From the NCBI RefSeq assembly GCF_009905375.1, contig NC_133650.1, positions 300,265,957-300,329,956 on the forward strand: a stretch of 64,000 bases of DNA, written 5' to 3'. Position 1 is the first letter of the stretch. Every line of letters begins with the position of its first letter. Shown in pieces: positions 23,728 to 35,214 of this stretch. The position numbers were made by a program, and so were the translations under genes. The notes below the pieces were generated by a model. The model was not told where the DNA came from, ran no database searches, and saw only the letters and a program-made list of their open reading frames with translations. The stretch is from Apium graveolens (lineage: Eukaryota > Streptophyta > Magnoliopsida > Apiales > Apiaceae).

Positions 23728-23945
23728 AATATATAATATAATATAATATAATATAATATAATATAATATAATATAATATAATATAATATAATATAATATA
23801 ATATAATATAATATAATATAATATAATATAATATAATATAATATAATATAATATAATATAATATAATATAATATAATATAATATAATATAATATAATATA
23901 ATATAATATAATATAATATAATATAATATAATATAATATAATATA
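23728..23945. repeat. (AATAT)n microsatellite, expanded to about 218 bp (unit 2)
   Basis: About 43 uninterrupted pentanucleotide repeats, three to four times longer than in any other unit. The 78-codon minus-strand frame over it (LYYIILYYII repeats) is an artefact. Confidence 0.95.
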
Positions 23946-24045
23946 AACAACTTTACATAACAGAACTTACACTAGTCCGCAAACCGTGGACCAACCACCT
24001 TCCAAAAGCTTCTTCATTGCTTCCTCGAATTACACGGCTAAATAT

Positions 24046-24330
24046 ATATAATATTTTGTTCGTTTCGAGTAGGGCGACCTTTTTTAAGAAAATGAAATCC
24101 ATACTTTGACAAATGAGATTTTATAACAAGTAGACACTTCTGCAGGAGCATAATCGATTTTATGGATAAATACATTACGAGATATTTTTTCATACTTTCC
24201 ATATTTAGTTCTAACTATTTTTTGCACCCTTTAATCGACCTGAACAACATTTACACATATAAGGATCCCCTCCACCCTTTTTCATTACTAATGGAATATC
24301 ATTCATTATTTTACTAAAATTGGAACGCAG
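24046..24330 (-). pseudogene. Mitochondrial-type rps3 C-terminal relic, second copy (unit 2)
   Basis: Copy of 11598-11880: the minus strand gives [18 protein letters not shown] and [14 protein letters not shown], with the same frameshift and the VWISFS end. Confidence 0.78.
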
Positions 24331-25140
24331 TGATTTTGGTTTATTTCAAGGTTAAAAACAAATATATTGAGTAACACGAGAAGTACTTTGTTGAACAGGT
24401 TTTATTTTTACGGACTCAATTAAGGTCCCTCGGGAACGGAATGCTGCCCTTTTTCTATGTTAGCCAAATAGTCTGGATGGGATGAGACTAAAAATTTAAT
24501 CGAAATTATAATATTTAAATAATGTTTTGGTCAAAATTACATAAAATATGACACAAAATTACACGACATGCAGGTACATGTACACAAACGAATTCTTAAC
24601 TAGTGATGGATTTAGTATTCATTTAAACTAAACACGAAAGTACAAGAAGACGTGAAAGAATATAAAATGAACAAATTGTCATGTTTAAGTACAAATCATC
24701 GTTCAACAAAATAAAAAATGAATTGACACTAGTACTAAAACATGAAAACTCTATTCAAATAAAAATGATTTTGAACTGAAATTAAAAAATTAAAAATAGT
24801 TCAATTTAAATGTTTCAATTTCGATAAAATATTCTAACTAAATTGATTAAAACCGGACCTATTAATAATATAAATAAATAAATATTATTCATATTTTATA
24901 TAATTATTTGCTATTGCATTTTTAGGAACAGGAGATATATGATTCTTATTCCAATTTTATCCGAAAAATAAGCCGAATGCATTTTAGATAGGGTCGTAGA
25001 GAGGGAGGGAGGGAGGGAGGTTCTTGTTGTTTCCACTTTTTCTCAAAGTTATTTCTCACCAGTCCTCACACTAGCACTCCGGCATAATATTGGTGCTTGG
25101 TACTTGATTGACAAAAATTCAATCTATGTTCCACGTTCTT

Positions 25141-25455
25141 TCATAACAGCAAAAGCAATCCTCCTTTCTTTATATCTTTCAAAGCTTGTCTATGCACGGT
25201 TTTATCATCGTAAAATCGAAAATGAGTGTTTAACAAGCGGAGGATTGCCATCAAAATTTGAGTAAAATCATTGTATTTCTTAACTTCTTTGGGCACAACC
25301 TGTTGTAGAAACATTGCTAGTTTCTTGGGAAAGGTATATGATAATGTTATTGAATATAATCCAAATGCAACTTGTTCTCTGAAAAACGATACTGTCACTT
25401 TATTTGTATAGGTACATATACGAAGATTAAAGCTGATCAACGAGATGTTCACCAA
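25141..25455 (-). other. Unidentified 104-codon open frame, possible gene relic (unit 3)
   Basis: The minus strand reads a hydrophobic-rich segment with FREQVAFGLYSITLSYTF, KKLAMFLQQVVPKEVKKY and THFRFYDDKTVHRQALKD. I do not recognise the family. The frame is open in units 3 and 4, where its protein sequence is largely kept, but is broken in units 1 and 2 and shifted into a longer fused frame in unit 5 (37351-37734). The amino-acid texture (conserved KEVKKY and FYDDKTV blocks) looks protein-like, so a decayed exon of an unknown gene is possible. Chance openness cannot be excluded. Confidence 0.3.
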
Positions 25456-25715
25456 GGAATTATCATCATAAATATTTAGTTTAATAGCGTGATTAGTAAA
25501 TTAACGACATAAGATCAGTTAAACTTGTAGTATTCAACTCCCCTTCTTCCAAAAATAGCTCTGCTCCCGTCTTCCCATCCAATCTTATAAGGATTCGATT
25601 CATTAAGAAGTGGATGTGTATTTTCACTCGTCCATAAAAACCAGATCCTAACTACTAAACTTATACATTTATAAATTATTAATATATATAAATAAAATTT
25701 AACTATAATCAATTA

Positions 25716-25752
25716 AACTTATAAGGATTCGATTCATTAAGAAGTGAATGTG
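25716..25752 (+). other. Junction filler copied from segment U (unit 3)
   Basis: Between the truncated segment U and the retrotransposon fragment lie about 37 bases matching cttataaggattcgattcat and the following ttaagaagtg of the same unit (25584-25614). The short copy suggests a repair event with template switching. Unit 4 has it at 31750-31782 with a few changes. Confidence 0.7.
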
Positions 25753-26766
25753 AAAGTGTTCATGGACGACTTCTCAGTCTTTGGCGATTCATTTGATGAG
25801 TGATTGCAAAATCTTGGACACGTTCTCATGAGGTGTGTTGAGACCAATCTGGTTCTCAATTGGGAGAAATGTCACTTTATGGTGCGACATGGCATTATTC
25901 TTGGGCACAAGGTTTCTAGTAAGGGTCTTGAGGTGGATAAGGCCAATGTGGGGGTCATTGAGAATCTTCCTCCACCTATTTCTGTTAAGGTAATTCGTAG
26001 TTTTCTTGGTGATGCGAGGTTCTACAAGCGTTTTATCAAAGACTTCTCTAAGATTTCGAAGCCATTGTGCAGGTTGTAGAGAAAGACGTCCCTTTCAGGT
26101 TTGATGACGAGTGCCTCGCAGCTTTCGAGATATTGAAGAAGAAGTTTAATCACGGCACCAGTCATAACTAAACCTGATTGGAATGAACCTTTTGAGATGA
26201 TGTGCGATGCAAGTGACTATGCAGTTGGAGCAGTTCTTGGACAGAGGAAGAACAACATATTTCATGTGGTCTACTATGCTAGTAAGACCCTAAATGGTGC
26301 CCAACTGAATTATACTACTATGGAGAAAGAGCTTTTGGCTATTGTCTATGGTTTTGAGAAATTTCGATCTTATTTACTTGGGACTAAGGTGACAGTTTTC
26401 AATGATCACGCTGTAATTCGATATATCGTCTCGAAGAAGGACTTGAAGCCTAGATTGATTAGATGGGTTCTTTTGCTTCAAGAACTTGAACTAGAGATCA
26501 AGGACAGAGAAGGAACTGAAAATCAAGTCGCTGATCATATCTCGCGTTTAGAAAATCCTAATGCTACTTCATTGGAGAAGACATTGATAAATGAGTCTTT
26601 TCCCGACGAGCAGCTGTTTGGAGTGCAAGAAGAAGGACCGTGGTTTGCAGACATTGTGAACTACCTTGTGAGTAATATCATGCCTCCTCACTTATCTTAC
26701 GCTCAAAGGAAGAAGTTTTTACATGAAGTAAAGTGGTATGTGTGGGATGAGCCATTTATTTTTTGA
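25753..26766 (+). pseudogene. Athila/Tat-like Ty3/gypsy RT end and RNase H (unit 3)
   Basis: Starts at the RT active-site region (VFMDDFSVFGDSF) and runs through NLVLNWEKCHFMV, ILGHKVSSKGLEVDKA, SFLGDARFYKRFIKDFS, and RNase H blocks [28 protein letters not shown] and NDHAVIRY. The RNase H acidic residues D, E and D are visible. The family pattern ([24 protein letters not shown]) is that of Athila/Tat elements of plants. It is dead: a TGA at about 25801, a one-base loss near 26075 and a compensating one-base gain near 26145, and a stop at 26764. Everything upstream of the RT active site is missing. Confidence 0.88.
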
Positions 26767-27703
26767 CAAAGAGCTGACCAAACCATCAGGAGATGTATTC
26801 CCTACATCGAAACGGGGGGATCTTGCGAGATTGCCACTTAACAGCTTATGGAGGACATTATGGAGGAGAAAAGGCAGTAGCTCGTGTTCTTCAAGCAGGT
26901 TTCCTTTGTCCGACATTATTTAAAGATGCTCATCAGTTCGTTTTGAAATGTGATCGATGTCAACGGGTGGGTAATATGTCTAAAAGGGATGAGATGCCTC
27001 TTAATGTGCTTCTCGAGGTTGAAGTCTTCGATGTTTGGGGAATTGACTTCATGGGGCCATTTGTCTCATCTTGTAACGATCAGTATATCTTGTTGGCGGT
27101 TGATTACGTGTCGAAATGGGTTGAAGTTAAGGTGTTGTCAAAGAACGATGCAAAAGTGGTGCTTAATTTTCTTCAGAAGCAGATATTCACAAAGTTTGGA
27201 ACTCCAAGAGTTATAACCAGTGATGAGGGGTCGCATTTTTGCAATCACAAGTTCACTGCTATGATGAAAAGGTATAATGTGAATCATCGCATTGCTACAA
27301 CTTATCATCCTCATACGAATGGTCAAGCTGGGGTATATAACAGAGAGATCAAGCGCATTTTGGAAAAACTTGTATGTCCATCAAGGAAATATTGGTCTTT
27401 GAAGCTTGATGAAGCTGTTTGGGCTTATAGAACAGCTTACAAAACTCCTTTGGGAATGTTGTCATTCCAGTTGGTTTATGGTAAAGGGTGTCATTTACTT
27501 GTGGTTCTCGAGCATAAAGCATACTGGGCTTTGAAGAAGTTGAATCTGGATTTGGATGCGGCTGGAAAGAAGAGGATGCTTCAATTGAATGAACTCGACG
27601 AGTTTCGACTTTAAGCTTATGAGAAAAACAAAATGTACAAGGAGAAAGTCAAGAGGTGGCACGATCGAGGTCTAGTGCTTAAATCATTTGTGTCGGGGAA
27701 ATA
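26767..27703 (+). pseudogene. Athila/Tat-like integrase (unit 3)
   Basis: Contains the zinc-binding region (HLTAYGGHYGG ... CDRCQRVGNM) and the catalytic core with the first Asp in WGIDFMGPF and the second in ITSDEGSHF. The third catalytic residue should be Glu in G-Q-A-E-V-x-N-R-E, but the sequence reads GQAGVYNRE, so the DDE triad is incomplete. A lost base near 26815 shifts the frame before the zinc finger, and a stop at about 27613 precedes the C-terminal KRWHDRG block. Confidence 0.87.
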
Positions 27704-28367
27704 ATTTCTTTTGTTCAACTCTTGTCTCCGTCTTTTTCCTAGAAAGTAGAAGTCAAAATGGTCAGGGCCGTTTATTGTCTAAACAATGTTTTCACATGGA
27801 GCGGTGGAAATTTTTTAGAATGATCCGGCCCAAGCATTCAAGGTAAATGATCAGAGGTTGAAGCATTACTATGGTGACACAGTAAACCGCGAGGTGGTTA
27901 GTGTCGTTCTATTGGCCATTTGATCTCGAGATTCTACGTCGAGCTAGCGACGTAAAAGAAGCGCTTCTTGGGAGGAAACCCAATTTTGTTGTACATTCGT
28001 AGGTAGAGGATGCAAGAAAAAAGTATAAAAACACAAAAAAAATCAGAAAAAGAAGAAAATTCAGGGCCAACTCCAGTGACCAAGTGCGGCCTCGCTGATC
28101 CAGCGCGCGGCCACGCTCGTGCCGATTTTCCAGAGAGTGAGCGCGCCCGCGCCGGCCTAGCAAGCACCCGCGCACGGTCCCTGTTCGAAAAAAAATAAAA
28201 CAGCAGTTTTAAGAGAAAATCAGGATTTTTAATCAAAAATCAATTCCAAACTGATTTTTACTCTTCCACATCCCATAATTCCCTCTCCAAATCAAACCCA
28301 TTATTCCCACGATTCCCATAATCAATTCCAACTTCTATTCCTTATCAAATTCTAATCCTTATCAATT
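27704..28367 (+). mobile_element. 3' flank of the Athila-like fragment (unit 3)
   Basis: The pol end decays over LFNSCLRLFP, WSGPF and FKVNDQRLKHYYGD, followed by gaagcgcttcttgggagg, typical of the end of Athila/Tat pol. Then comes a GC-rich patch (about 28075-28185, with agcgcgcggccacgctcg) unlike anything else in the AT-rich window, then a CCCATA-rich stretch (28265-28330). No LTR end is recognised. The minus-strand frames 27909-28175 and 27934-28236 arise from the GC-rich patch and are not genes. Confidence 0.75.
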
Positions 28368-29174
28368 ACAGTATATGCGAAGAGGGGTTTTGGATATGAA
28401 GGAATTTATCTGATTCTGAAATGAAGTAACGCTGCAAGGGGTTTTGGGCTTGAGTAGGTAACCAAAATCGACCTAACCCCAAATTTGTATTATAAATTTT
28501 TATGAATTGACTTGTCAGGACTTATGTTCAAATTGAATTCGCAGACGCACATGAATACATGCAAGATCTCATATTATTACGAGAAAAGTTATCTTTTGTA
28601 ATAATTATTTGGACCCCTAGTATTTATAAGATTGGATTTTTTAATAATATTTTGGACCCCTAATATTTTGTAGTAGAGGGTTGTTTGGTTGAAATAATAA
28701 TTGTTTGTTCTTTTTTATTATCTCATTTTGAAACAAATAATAATTTTTCCATAAATACATATTATTACGGTACAATTACAGTCAACAATTTCATATACGA
28801 CATAATTTTTTTCGTATTTCGGTTTATCTTTTTCGTACACAAACACGTAATTGTAATTAAATAAATAAATTAAGAGGCGGTTTTGAATTTACCTTTGTTA
28901 CACGATATGAACAGATATAAATTGACATAAATACATATTTAAAGAAATATTTTAAAATTATTTAAATATATTTTATAAATGTATATTGTATTTATAATTT
29001 TTATAAAAAATAGAAAAAAATTCAAATTCATAAATTTGACAACACTTATAACTTATTGACTTAAACTCAATTAATAAAAGTACTCCTAACAAAAAAAATA
29101 TTTTGAAAAAGAAAAATCATTATTTTGTGAAAATGTTAAAAACAAAAGAAGAAGCTATTGATTAATTTATAAAT
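28368..29174. other. Spacer resumes after the retrotransposon fragment (unit 3), no gene
   Basis: From gtatatgcgaagagggg onward the sequence equals the spacer of the full units (compare 9895-10689). Nothing else is seen. Confidence 0.6.
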
Positions 29175-29673
29175 TAGATTTGAATGAGACCTTTGACGAT
29201 TTTCGCTTGCGACTCAACTGGAGGAACCTAAATATGGAAGCGAACGAGGGCTTGTCGTGCATTTGACAAACTCACCACACATATTTCAAGTAAAATGTGT
29301 CACGTGCACATACGAGTAATGTAACTTATAGAATTTCCTTTTGGCTTCCCATTCTGCTAGTAATAAAAAGATATGCGAAAACTCTTACCCATGTCTCCAT
29401 ATTTTTTTAAATTATTTGCTGGAGTTGTTCGATTATAACTTGAGGCGCTACTTCAATGGCTCGATCTGAAAGACGACCGTCTCTACAAGTTTTAGTACCA
29501 TATCTTCCAAAACCAAGTTGTATACCGTCTTGTTTGCAACCTCTACTATATCCTCGTTTACGATATATATGTATATGTATATATATGTATATAATATTTT
29601 GTTCATTTCGAATAGGGCGACCGTTTTTTAGTAAATGAAATCCATATACGGGGTCAGAGGATTTGGTCATCAC
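29175..29673 (-). pseudogene. Mitochondrial-type rpl16 relic (unit 3)
   Basis: The 88-codon L16-like frame (29673-29407) is kept open, with GCKQDGIQLGFGRYGTKTC and RLSDRAIEVAPQ. One lysine codon is changed to asparagine (HLLKNGRP for HLLKKGRP). The detached C-terminal SLSNARQA block is at about 29276-29250. Confidence 0.78.
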
Positions 29674-29911
29674 GATGAAACCTCAATCCAAGATAAATTA
29701 TTTAATCAATAAACAAATGTCAGCAGAAGATATTTAACATCTATGACCCCAAACTAATCCAAGATCTTTTAAGATTACAGTTCTAGAAACAAGAATTCCA
29801 AATTCAATAAATACATTTTTCACTTTCTTTTAAAATAATTCTCAATTCAATACCAAACTCACTAGTATAACTTTGAAAAGAAGTACACTAGTCCCAACTA
29901 TAAAATAACAT

Positions 29912-29974
29912 AATATATAATATAATATAATATAATATAGTATAATATAATATAATATAATATAATATAATATA
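29912..29974. repeat. (AATAT)n microsatellite, about 63 bp (unit 3)
   Basis: Pentanucleotide array with the same single tatag interruption as unit 1. Confidence 0.9.
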
Positions 29975-30077
29975 AACAACTTTACATAACATAACTTACA
30001 CTAGTCCGCAAACCCTGGACCAACCACCTTCCAAAAGCTTCTTCATTGCTTCCTCGAATTACACGGCTAAATATATA

Positions 30078-30360
30078 TAATATTTTGTTCGTTTCGAGTA
30101 GGGCGACCTTTTTTAAGAAAATGAAATCCATACTTTGACAAATGAGATTTTATAACAAGTAGACACTTCTGCAGGAGCATAATCGATTTTACTGGCTAAA
30201 TACATTACGAGATATTTTTTCATACTTTTCATATTTAGTTCTAACTATTTTTTGCACCCTTTAATCGACCTGCACAACATTAGCACATATAAGGATCCCC
30301 TCCACCCTTTTTCATTACTAATGGAATATCATTCATTATTTTACTAAAATTGGAACGCAG
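30078..30360 (-). pseudogene. Mitochondrial-type rps3 C-terminal relic (unit 3)
   Basis: Copy of 11598-11880; [14 protein letters not shown] and VWISFS are readable on the minus strand, and an extra base near 30192 adds a further frameshift. Confidence 0.77.
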
Positions 30361-31173
30361 TGATTTTGTTTTATTTCAAGGTTAAAAACAAATATATTGA
30401 GTAACACGGAGAATGTACTTTGTTGAACAGGTTTTATTTTTACGGACTCAATTAAGGTCCCTCGGGAACGGAATGCTGCCATTTTTCTATGTTAGCCAAA
30501 TAGTCTGGATGGGAAGAGACTAAAAATTTAATCGAAATTATAATATTTAAATAATATTTTGGTCAAAATTATATAAAATATGACACAAAATTACACGACA
30601 TGCAGGTACATGTACACGAACGAATTCTTAAGTAGTCATGGATTTAGTATTCATTTAAACTAAACACGAAAGTACAAGAAGACGTGAAAGAATATAAAAT
30701 GAACAAATTGTCAGGTTTAAGTACAAATCATCGTTCAACAAAATAAAAAATGAATTGACACTAGTACTAAAACATGAAAACTCTATTCAAATAAAAATGA
30801 TTTTGATGTGAAATTAAAAAATTAAAAATAGTTCAATTTAAATGTTTCAATTTCGATAAAATATTCTAACTAAATTGATTAAAACCGGACCTGTTAATAA
30901 TATAAATAAATAAATATTATTCATATTTTATATAACTATTTGCTATTGCATTTTTAGGAACAGGAGATATATGATTCTTGTTCCAATTTTATCCGAAAAA
31001 TAAGCCGAATGCATTTTAGATAGGGTCGTAGAAAGGGAGGGAGGGAGGGAGGTTCTTGTTGTTTCCACTTTTTCTCAAAGTTATTCCTCACCAGTCCTCA
31101 CACTAGCACTCCCGCATAATACTTGGTGCTTGGTACTTGATTGACAAAAATTCAATCTATGTTCCACGTTCTT

Positions 31174-31488
31174 TCATAACAGCAAAAGCAATCCTCCTTT
31201 CTTTTTATCTTTCAAAGCTTGTCTATGCACGGTTTTATCATCGTAAAATCGAAAATGAGTGTTAAACATGTGGAGGATTGCCATCAAAATTTGAGAAGAA
31301 TCATAGTATTTCTTAACTTCTTTGGGCACAACCTGTTGTAGAAATATTGCTAGTTTCTTGGCAAAGGTATATGATAATGTTATTGAATATAATGCAAATG
31401 CAAATTGTTCTCTGAAAAACGATACTGTCACTTTATTTGCATAGGTACATATAGGAAGATTAAAGCTGATCAACGAGATGTGCACCAA
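31174..31488 (-). other. Unidentified 104-codon open frame, possible gene relic (unit 4)
   Basis: Counterpart of 25141-25455 with about a dozen substitutions but no stop (REQFAFALYSITLSYTFAKK, then KEVKKYYDSSQILMAIL and FYDDKTVHRQALKDKK). Function and family unknown. Persistence of the open frame in two units is weak evidence of coding origin. Confidence 0.3.
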
Positions 31489-31782
31489 GGAATTATCATC
31501 ATAAATATTTAGTTTAATAACATGATTAGTAAATTAATGACATAAGATCAGTTAAACTTGTAGTATTCAACTCCCCTTCTTCCAAAAACAGCTCTGCTCC
31601 TGTCTTCCCATCCAATCTTATAAGGATTCGATTCATTAAGAAGTGGATGTGGATTTTCACTCGTCCATAAAAACCAGATCCTAACTACTAAACTTATACA
31701 TTTATAAATTATTAATATATATAAATAAAATTTAACTATAATCAATTAACGTTATAAGGATTCGATTCATTAAGAAGTAAAT

Positions 31783-32799
31783 GTGAAAGTGTTCATGGAC
31801 GACTTCTCAGTCTTTGGCGATTCATTTGATGAGTGCTTGCAAAATCTTGGACAAGTTCTCAAGAGGTGTGTTGAGACCAATCTGGTTCTCAATTGGGAGA
31901 AATGTCACTTTATGGTGTGACAGGGCATTATTCTTAGGCACAAGGTTTCTAGTAAGGGTCTTGAGGTGGATAAGGCCAACGTGGGGGTCATTGAGAATCT
32001 TCATCCACCTATTTCTGTTAAGGGAATTCGTAGTTTTCTTGGTCATGCGAGGTTCTACAAGCGTTTCATCAAAGACTTATCTAAGATTTCGAAGCCATTA
32101 TGCAGGTTTTTAGAGAAAGACGTCCCTTTCTGGTTTGATGACGAGTGCATCGCAGCTTTCGAGACATTGAAGAAGAGTTTAATCACGGCACCAGTCATAA
32201 CTGCACCTGATTGGAATAAACCTTTTGAGATGATGTGCGATGCAAGTGACAATGCAGTTGGAGCAGTTCTTGGACAGAGGAAGAACAACATATTTCATGT
32301 GGTCTACTATGCTAGTAAGACCCTAAATGGTGCCTAACTGAATTATACTACTACGGAGAAAGAGCTTTTGGCTATTGTCTATGGTTTTGAGAAATTTCGA
32401 TCTTATTTACTTAGGACTAAGGTGACAGTTTTCACTGATCACGCTGTAATTCGATATCTCGTCTCAAAGATGGACTTGAAGCCTAGATTGATTAGATGGG
32501 TTCTTTTGCTTCAAGAACTTGAACTAGAGATCAAGGACAGAGAAGGAACTGAAAATCAAGTCGCTGATCATATCTCGCGTTTAGAAAATCCTAATGCTAC
32601 TTCATTGGAGAAGACATTTATAAATGAGTCTTTTCCCGACGAGCAGCTATTTGGAGTGCAAGAAGAAGAACCGTGGTTTGCAGACATTGTGAACTACCTT
32701 GTGAGTAATATCATGCCTCCTGACTTATCTTACGCTCAAAGGAAGAAGTTTCTACATGAAGTAAAGTGGTATGTGTGGGATGAGCCATTTATTTTTTGA
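31783..32799 (+). pseudogene. Athila/Tat-like RT end and RNase H (unit 4)
   Basis: Counterpart of 25753-26766 with different lesions. The RT codon that is TGA in unit 3 reads Cys here (DECLQN), but a TGA appears at about 31918 (FMV then stop). The 32100 region keeps its frame (LCRFLEKDVPFWFDDEC), whereas unit 3 is shifted. A TAA at 32335 replaces the Gln of NGAQLNY. RNase H keeps the usual TDHAV where unit 3 has NDHAV. Confidence 0.88.
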
Positions 32800-33738
32800 C
32801 AAAGAGCTGACCAAACCATCAGAAGATGTATTCCCTACATCGAAACTGGGGGGATCTTGCGAGATTGCCACTTAACAGCTTATGGAGGACATTATGGAGG
32901 AGAAAAGGCAGCAGCTCGTGTTCTTCAAGCAGGTTTCCTTTGGCCGACATTATTTAAAGATGCTCATCAGTTTGTTTTGAAATGTGATCGATGTCAACGG
33001 GTGGGTAATATGTCTAAAAGGGATGAGATGCCTCTTAATGTGCTTCTCGAGGTTGAAGTCTTCGATGTTTGGGGAATTGACTTTATGGGGCCATTTGTCT
33101 CATCTTGTAACAATCAGTATATCTTGTTGGAGGTTGATTACGTGTCGAAATGGGTTGAAGTTAAGGTGTTGTCAAAGAACGATACGAAAGTGGTGCTTAA
33201 TTTTCTTCATAAGCAGATATTCACAAGGTTTGGAACTCCAAGAGTCATAACCAGTGATGAGGGGTCGCATTTTTGTAATCACAGGTTCACTGCTATGATG
33301 AAAAGGTATTATGTGAATCATCGCATTGCTACATCTTATCATCCTCATACGAATGGTCAAGATGGGGTATATAACAGAGAGATCAAGCACATTTTGGAAA
33401 AACTTGTATGTCCATCAAGGAAATATTTGTCTTTGAAGCTTGATGAAGCTGTTTGGGCTTATAGAAAAGCTTACAAAACTCCTTTGGGAATGTCGTCGTT
33501 CCAGTTGGTTTATGGTAAAGGGTGTCATTTACTTGTGGTTCTCGAGCATAAAGCATACTGGGCTTTGAAGAAGTTGAATCTGGATTTGGATACAGCTGGA
33601 AAGAAGAGGATGCTTCAATTGAATAAACTCGACGAGTTTCGACTTCAAGCTTATGAGAACAACAAAATGTACAAGGAGAAAGTCAAGAGGTGGCACGATC
33701 GAGGTCTAGTGCTTAAATCATTTGTGTCGGGGAAATAA
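32800..33738 (+). pseudogene. Athila/Tat-like integrase (unit 4)
   Basis: Best-preserved integrase of the window: one frame from the IRRCIPYIE block through the zinc finger (HLTAYGGHYGG, CDRCQRVGNM), catalytic Asp in WGIDFMGPF and ITSDEGSHF, to KVKRWHDRG and a stop at 33736. The third catalytic position is Gly again (GQDGVYNRE), so the loss predates the duplication. The TGA shared with unit 3 at 32797 separates it from RNase H. Confidence 0.88.
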
Positions 33739-34400
33739 TTTCTTTTGTTCAACTCTCGTCTCCGTCTTTTTCCTAGAAAGTAGAAGTCAAAATGGTCAGG
33801 GCCGTTTATTGTCTAAACAATGTTTTCACATGGAGCGGTGGAAATTTTTTAGAAAGATCCGGCCCAAGCATTCAAGGTAAATGGTCAGAGGTTGAAGCAT
33901 TACTATGGTGACACGGTAAACCGCGAGGTGGTTAGTGTCGTTCTATTGTCCATTTGATCTCGAGATTCTACGTCGAGCTAGTGACTTAAAAGAAGCGCTT
34001 CTTGGGAGGTAACCCAATTTTGTTGTACATTTGTAGGTAGAGGATGCAAGAAAAAAGGATAAAAACACAAAAAAAATCAGAAAAAGAAGAAAATTCAGGG
34101 CCAACTCCAGTGACCAAGTGCGGCCTCGCTGATCCAGCGCGCGGCCACGCTCGTGCCGATTTTCCAGAAGTGAGCGCGCCGGCGCCGTCCTAGCAGGCAC
34201 CCGCGCCGGGTCCCTGTTCGAAAAAAAATAAAACAGCAGTTTTAAGAGAAAATCGGGATTTTTAATTAAAAATCAATTCCAAACTGATTTTTACTCTTCC
34301 ACATCCCATAATTCCCTCTCCAAATCAAACCCATTATTCCCACGATTCCCATAATCAATTCCAACTTCTATTAATTATCAAATTCTAATCGTTATCAATT
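33739..34400 (+). mobile_element. 3' flank of the Athila-like fragment (unit 4)
   Basis: Same make-up as 27704-28367: decayed pol end, GC-rich patch (34105-34210) and CCCATA-rich stretch. A 2-bp loss near 34168 (ccagaagtgagc against ccagagagtgagc) makes it the closer match to the relic reused in unit 5, which also reads agaagtgag. Confidence 0.75.
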
Positions 34401-35214
34401 ACAGTATATGCGAAGAGGGGTTTTAGATATGAAGGAATTTATCTGATTATGAAATTGAGTAACGCTGCAAGGGGTTTTGGGCTTGAGTAGGTAACCAAAA
34501 TCGACCTAACCCCAAATTTGTATTATAAATTTTTATGAATTGACTTGTCAGGACATATGTTCAAATTGAATTCGCAGACGCACATGAATACATGCAAGAT
34601 CTCATATTATTACGAGAAAAGTTATCTTTTGTAATAATTATTTGGACCCCTAGTATTTATAAGATTGGATTTTTTAATAATATTTTGGACCTCTAATATT
34701 TTGTAGTATAGGGTTGTTTGGTTGAAATAATAATTGTTTGTTCTTTTTTATTATCTCATTTTGAAACAAATAATAATTTTTCCATAAATACATATTATTA
34801 CGGTACAATTACAGTCAACATTTCATATACGACATAATTTTTTTCGTATTTCGGTTTATCTTTTTCATACACAAACACGTAATTGTAATTAAATAAATAA
34901 ATTAAGAGGCGGTTTTGAATTTACCTTTGTTACACGACATGAACAGATATAAATTGACATAAATACATATTTAAAGAAATATTTTAAAATTATTTAAATA
35001 TATTTTATAAATGTATATTATATTTATAAGTTTTATAAAAAAATAGAAAAAAATTCAAATTCAAAAATTTGACAACACTTATAACTTATTGACTTAAACT
35101 CAATTAATAAAAGTACTCCTAACAAAAAAAATATATTGAAAAAGAAAAATCATTATTTTGTGAAAATATTAAAAACAAAAGAAGAAGCTATTGATTAATT
35201 TATAAATTAGATTT

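Larger units (their letters stand above)
12272..24720 (+). repeat. Tandem unit 2, full length (about 12.4 kb)
   Basis: This is a near-identical direct copy of unit 1 with the same module order. Most of its extra length comes from an expanded (AATAT)n array near 23728-23945. Differences by eye are scattered single bases and short indels, so the duplication looks recent. Its MADS gene differs from that of unit 1 by two bases. Confidence 0.95.
24721..30752 (+). repeat. Tandem unit 3, short type with MADS core replaced (6.0 kb)
   Basis: The first 995 bases match the start of the other units and everything from about 28368 matches their last 2.4 kb. Between these, the roughly 8.9 kb present in unit 2 (about 13273-22181, containing the MADS pseudogene, LTR, hAT element, MADS gene and first rps3/rpl16 relic) is missing. 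A 2.6-kb Athila-like retrotransposon fragment sits in its place. Confidence 0.93.

Noticed and set aside
23714..23950. 78-codon frame made of LYYII repeats
   Set aside because: Pure translation of the (AATAT)n microsatellite.
27909..28236. Arg/Ala-rich minus-strand frames over the GC-rich patch after the Athila-like pol, also at 33943-34200
   Set aside because: They arise from GC-rich non-coding sequence, differ by frameshift between units and show no domain.
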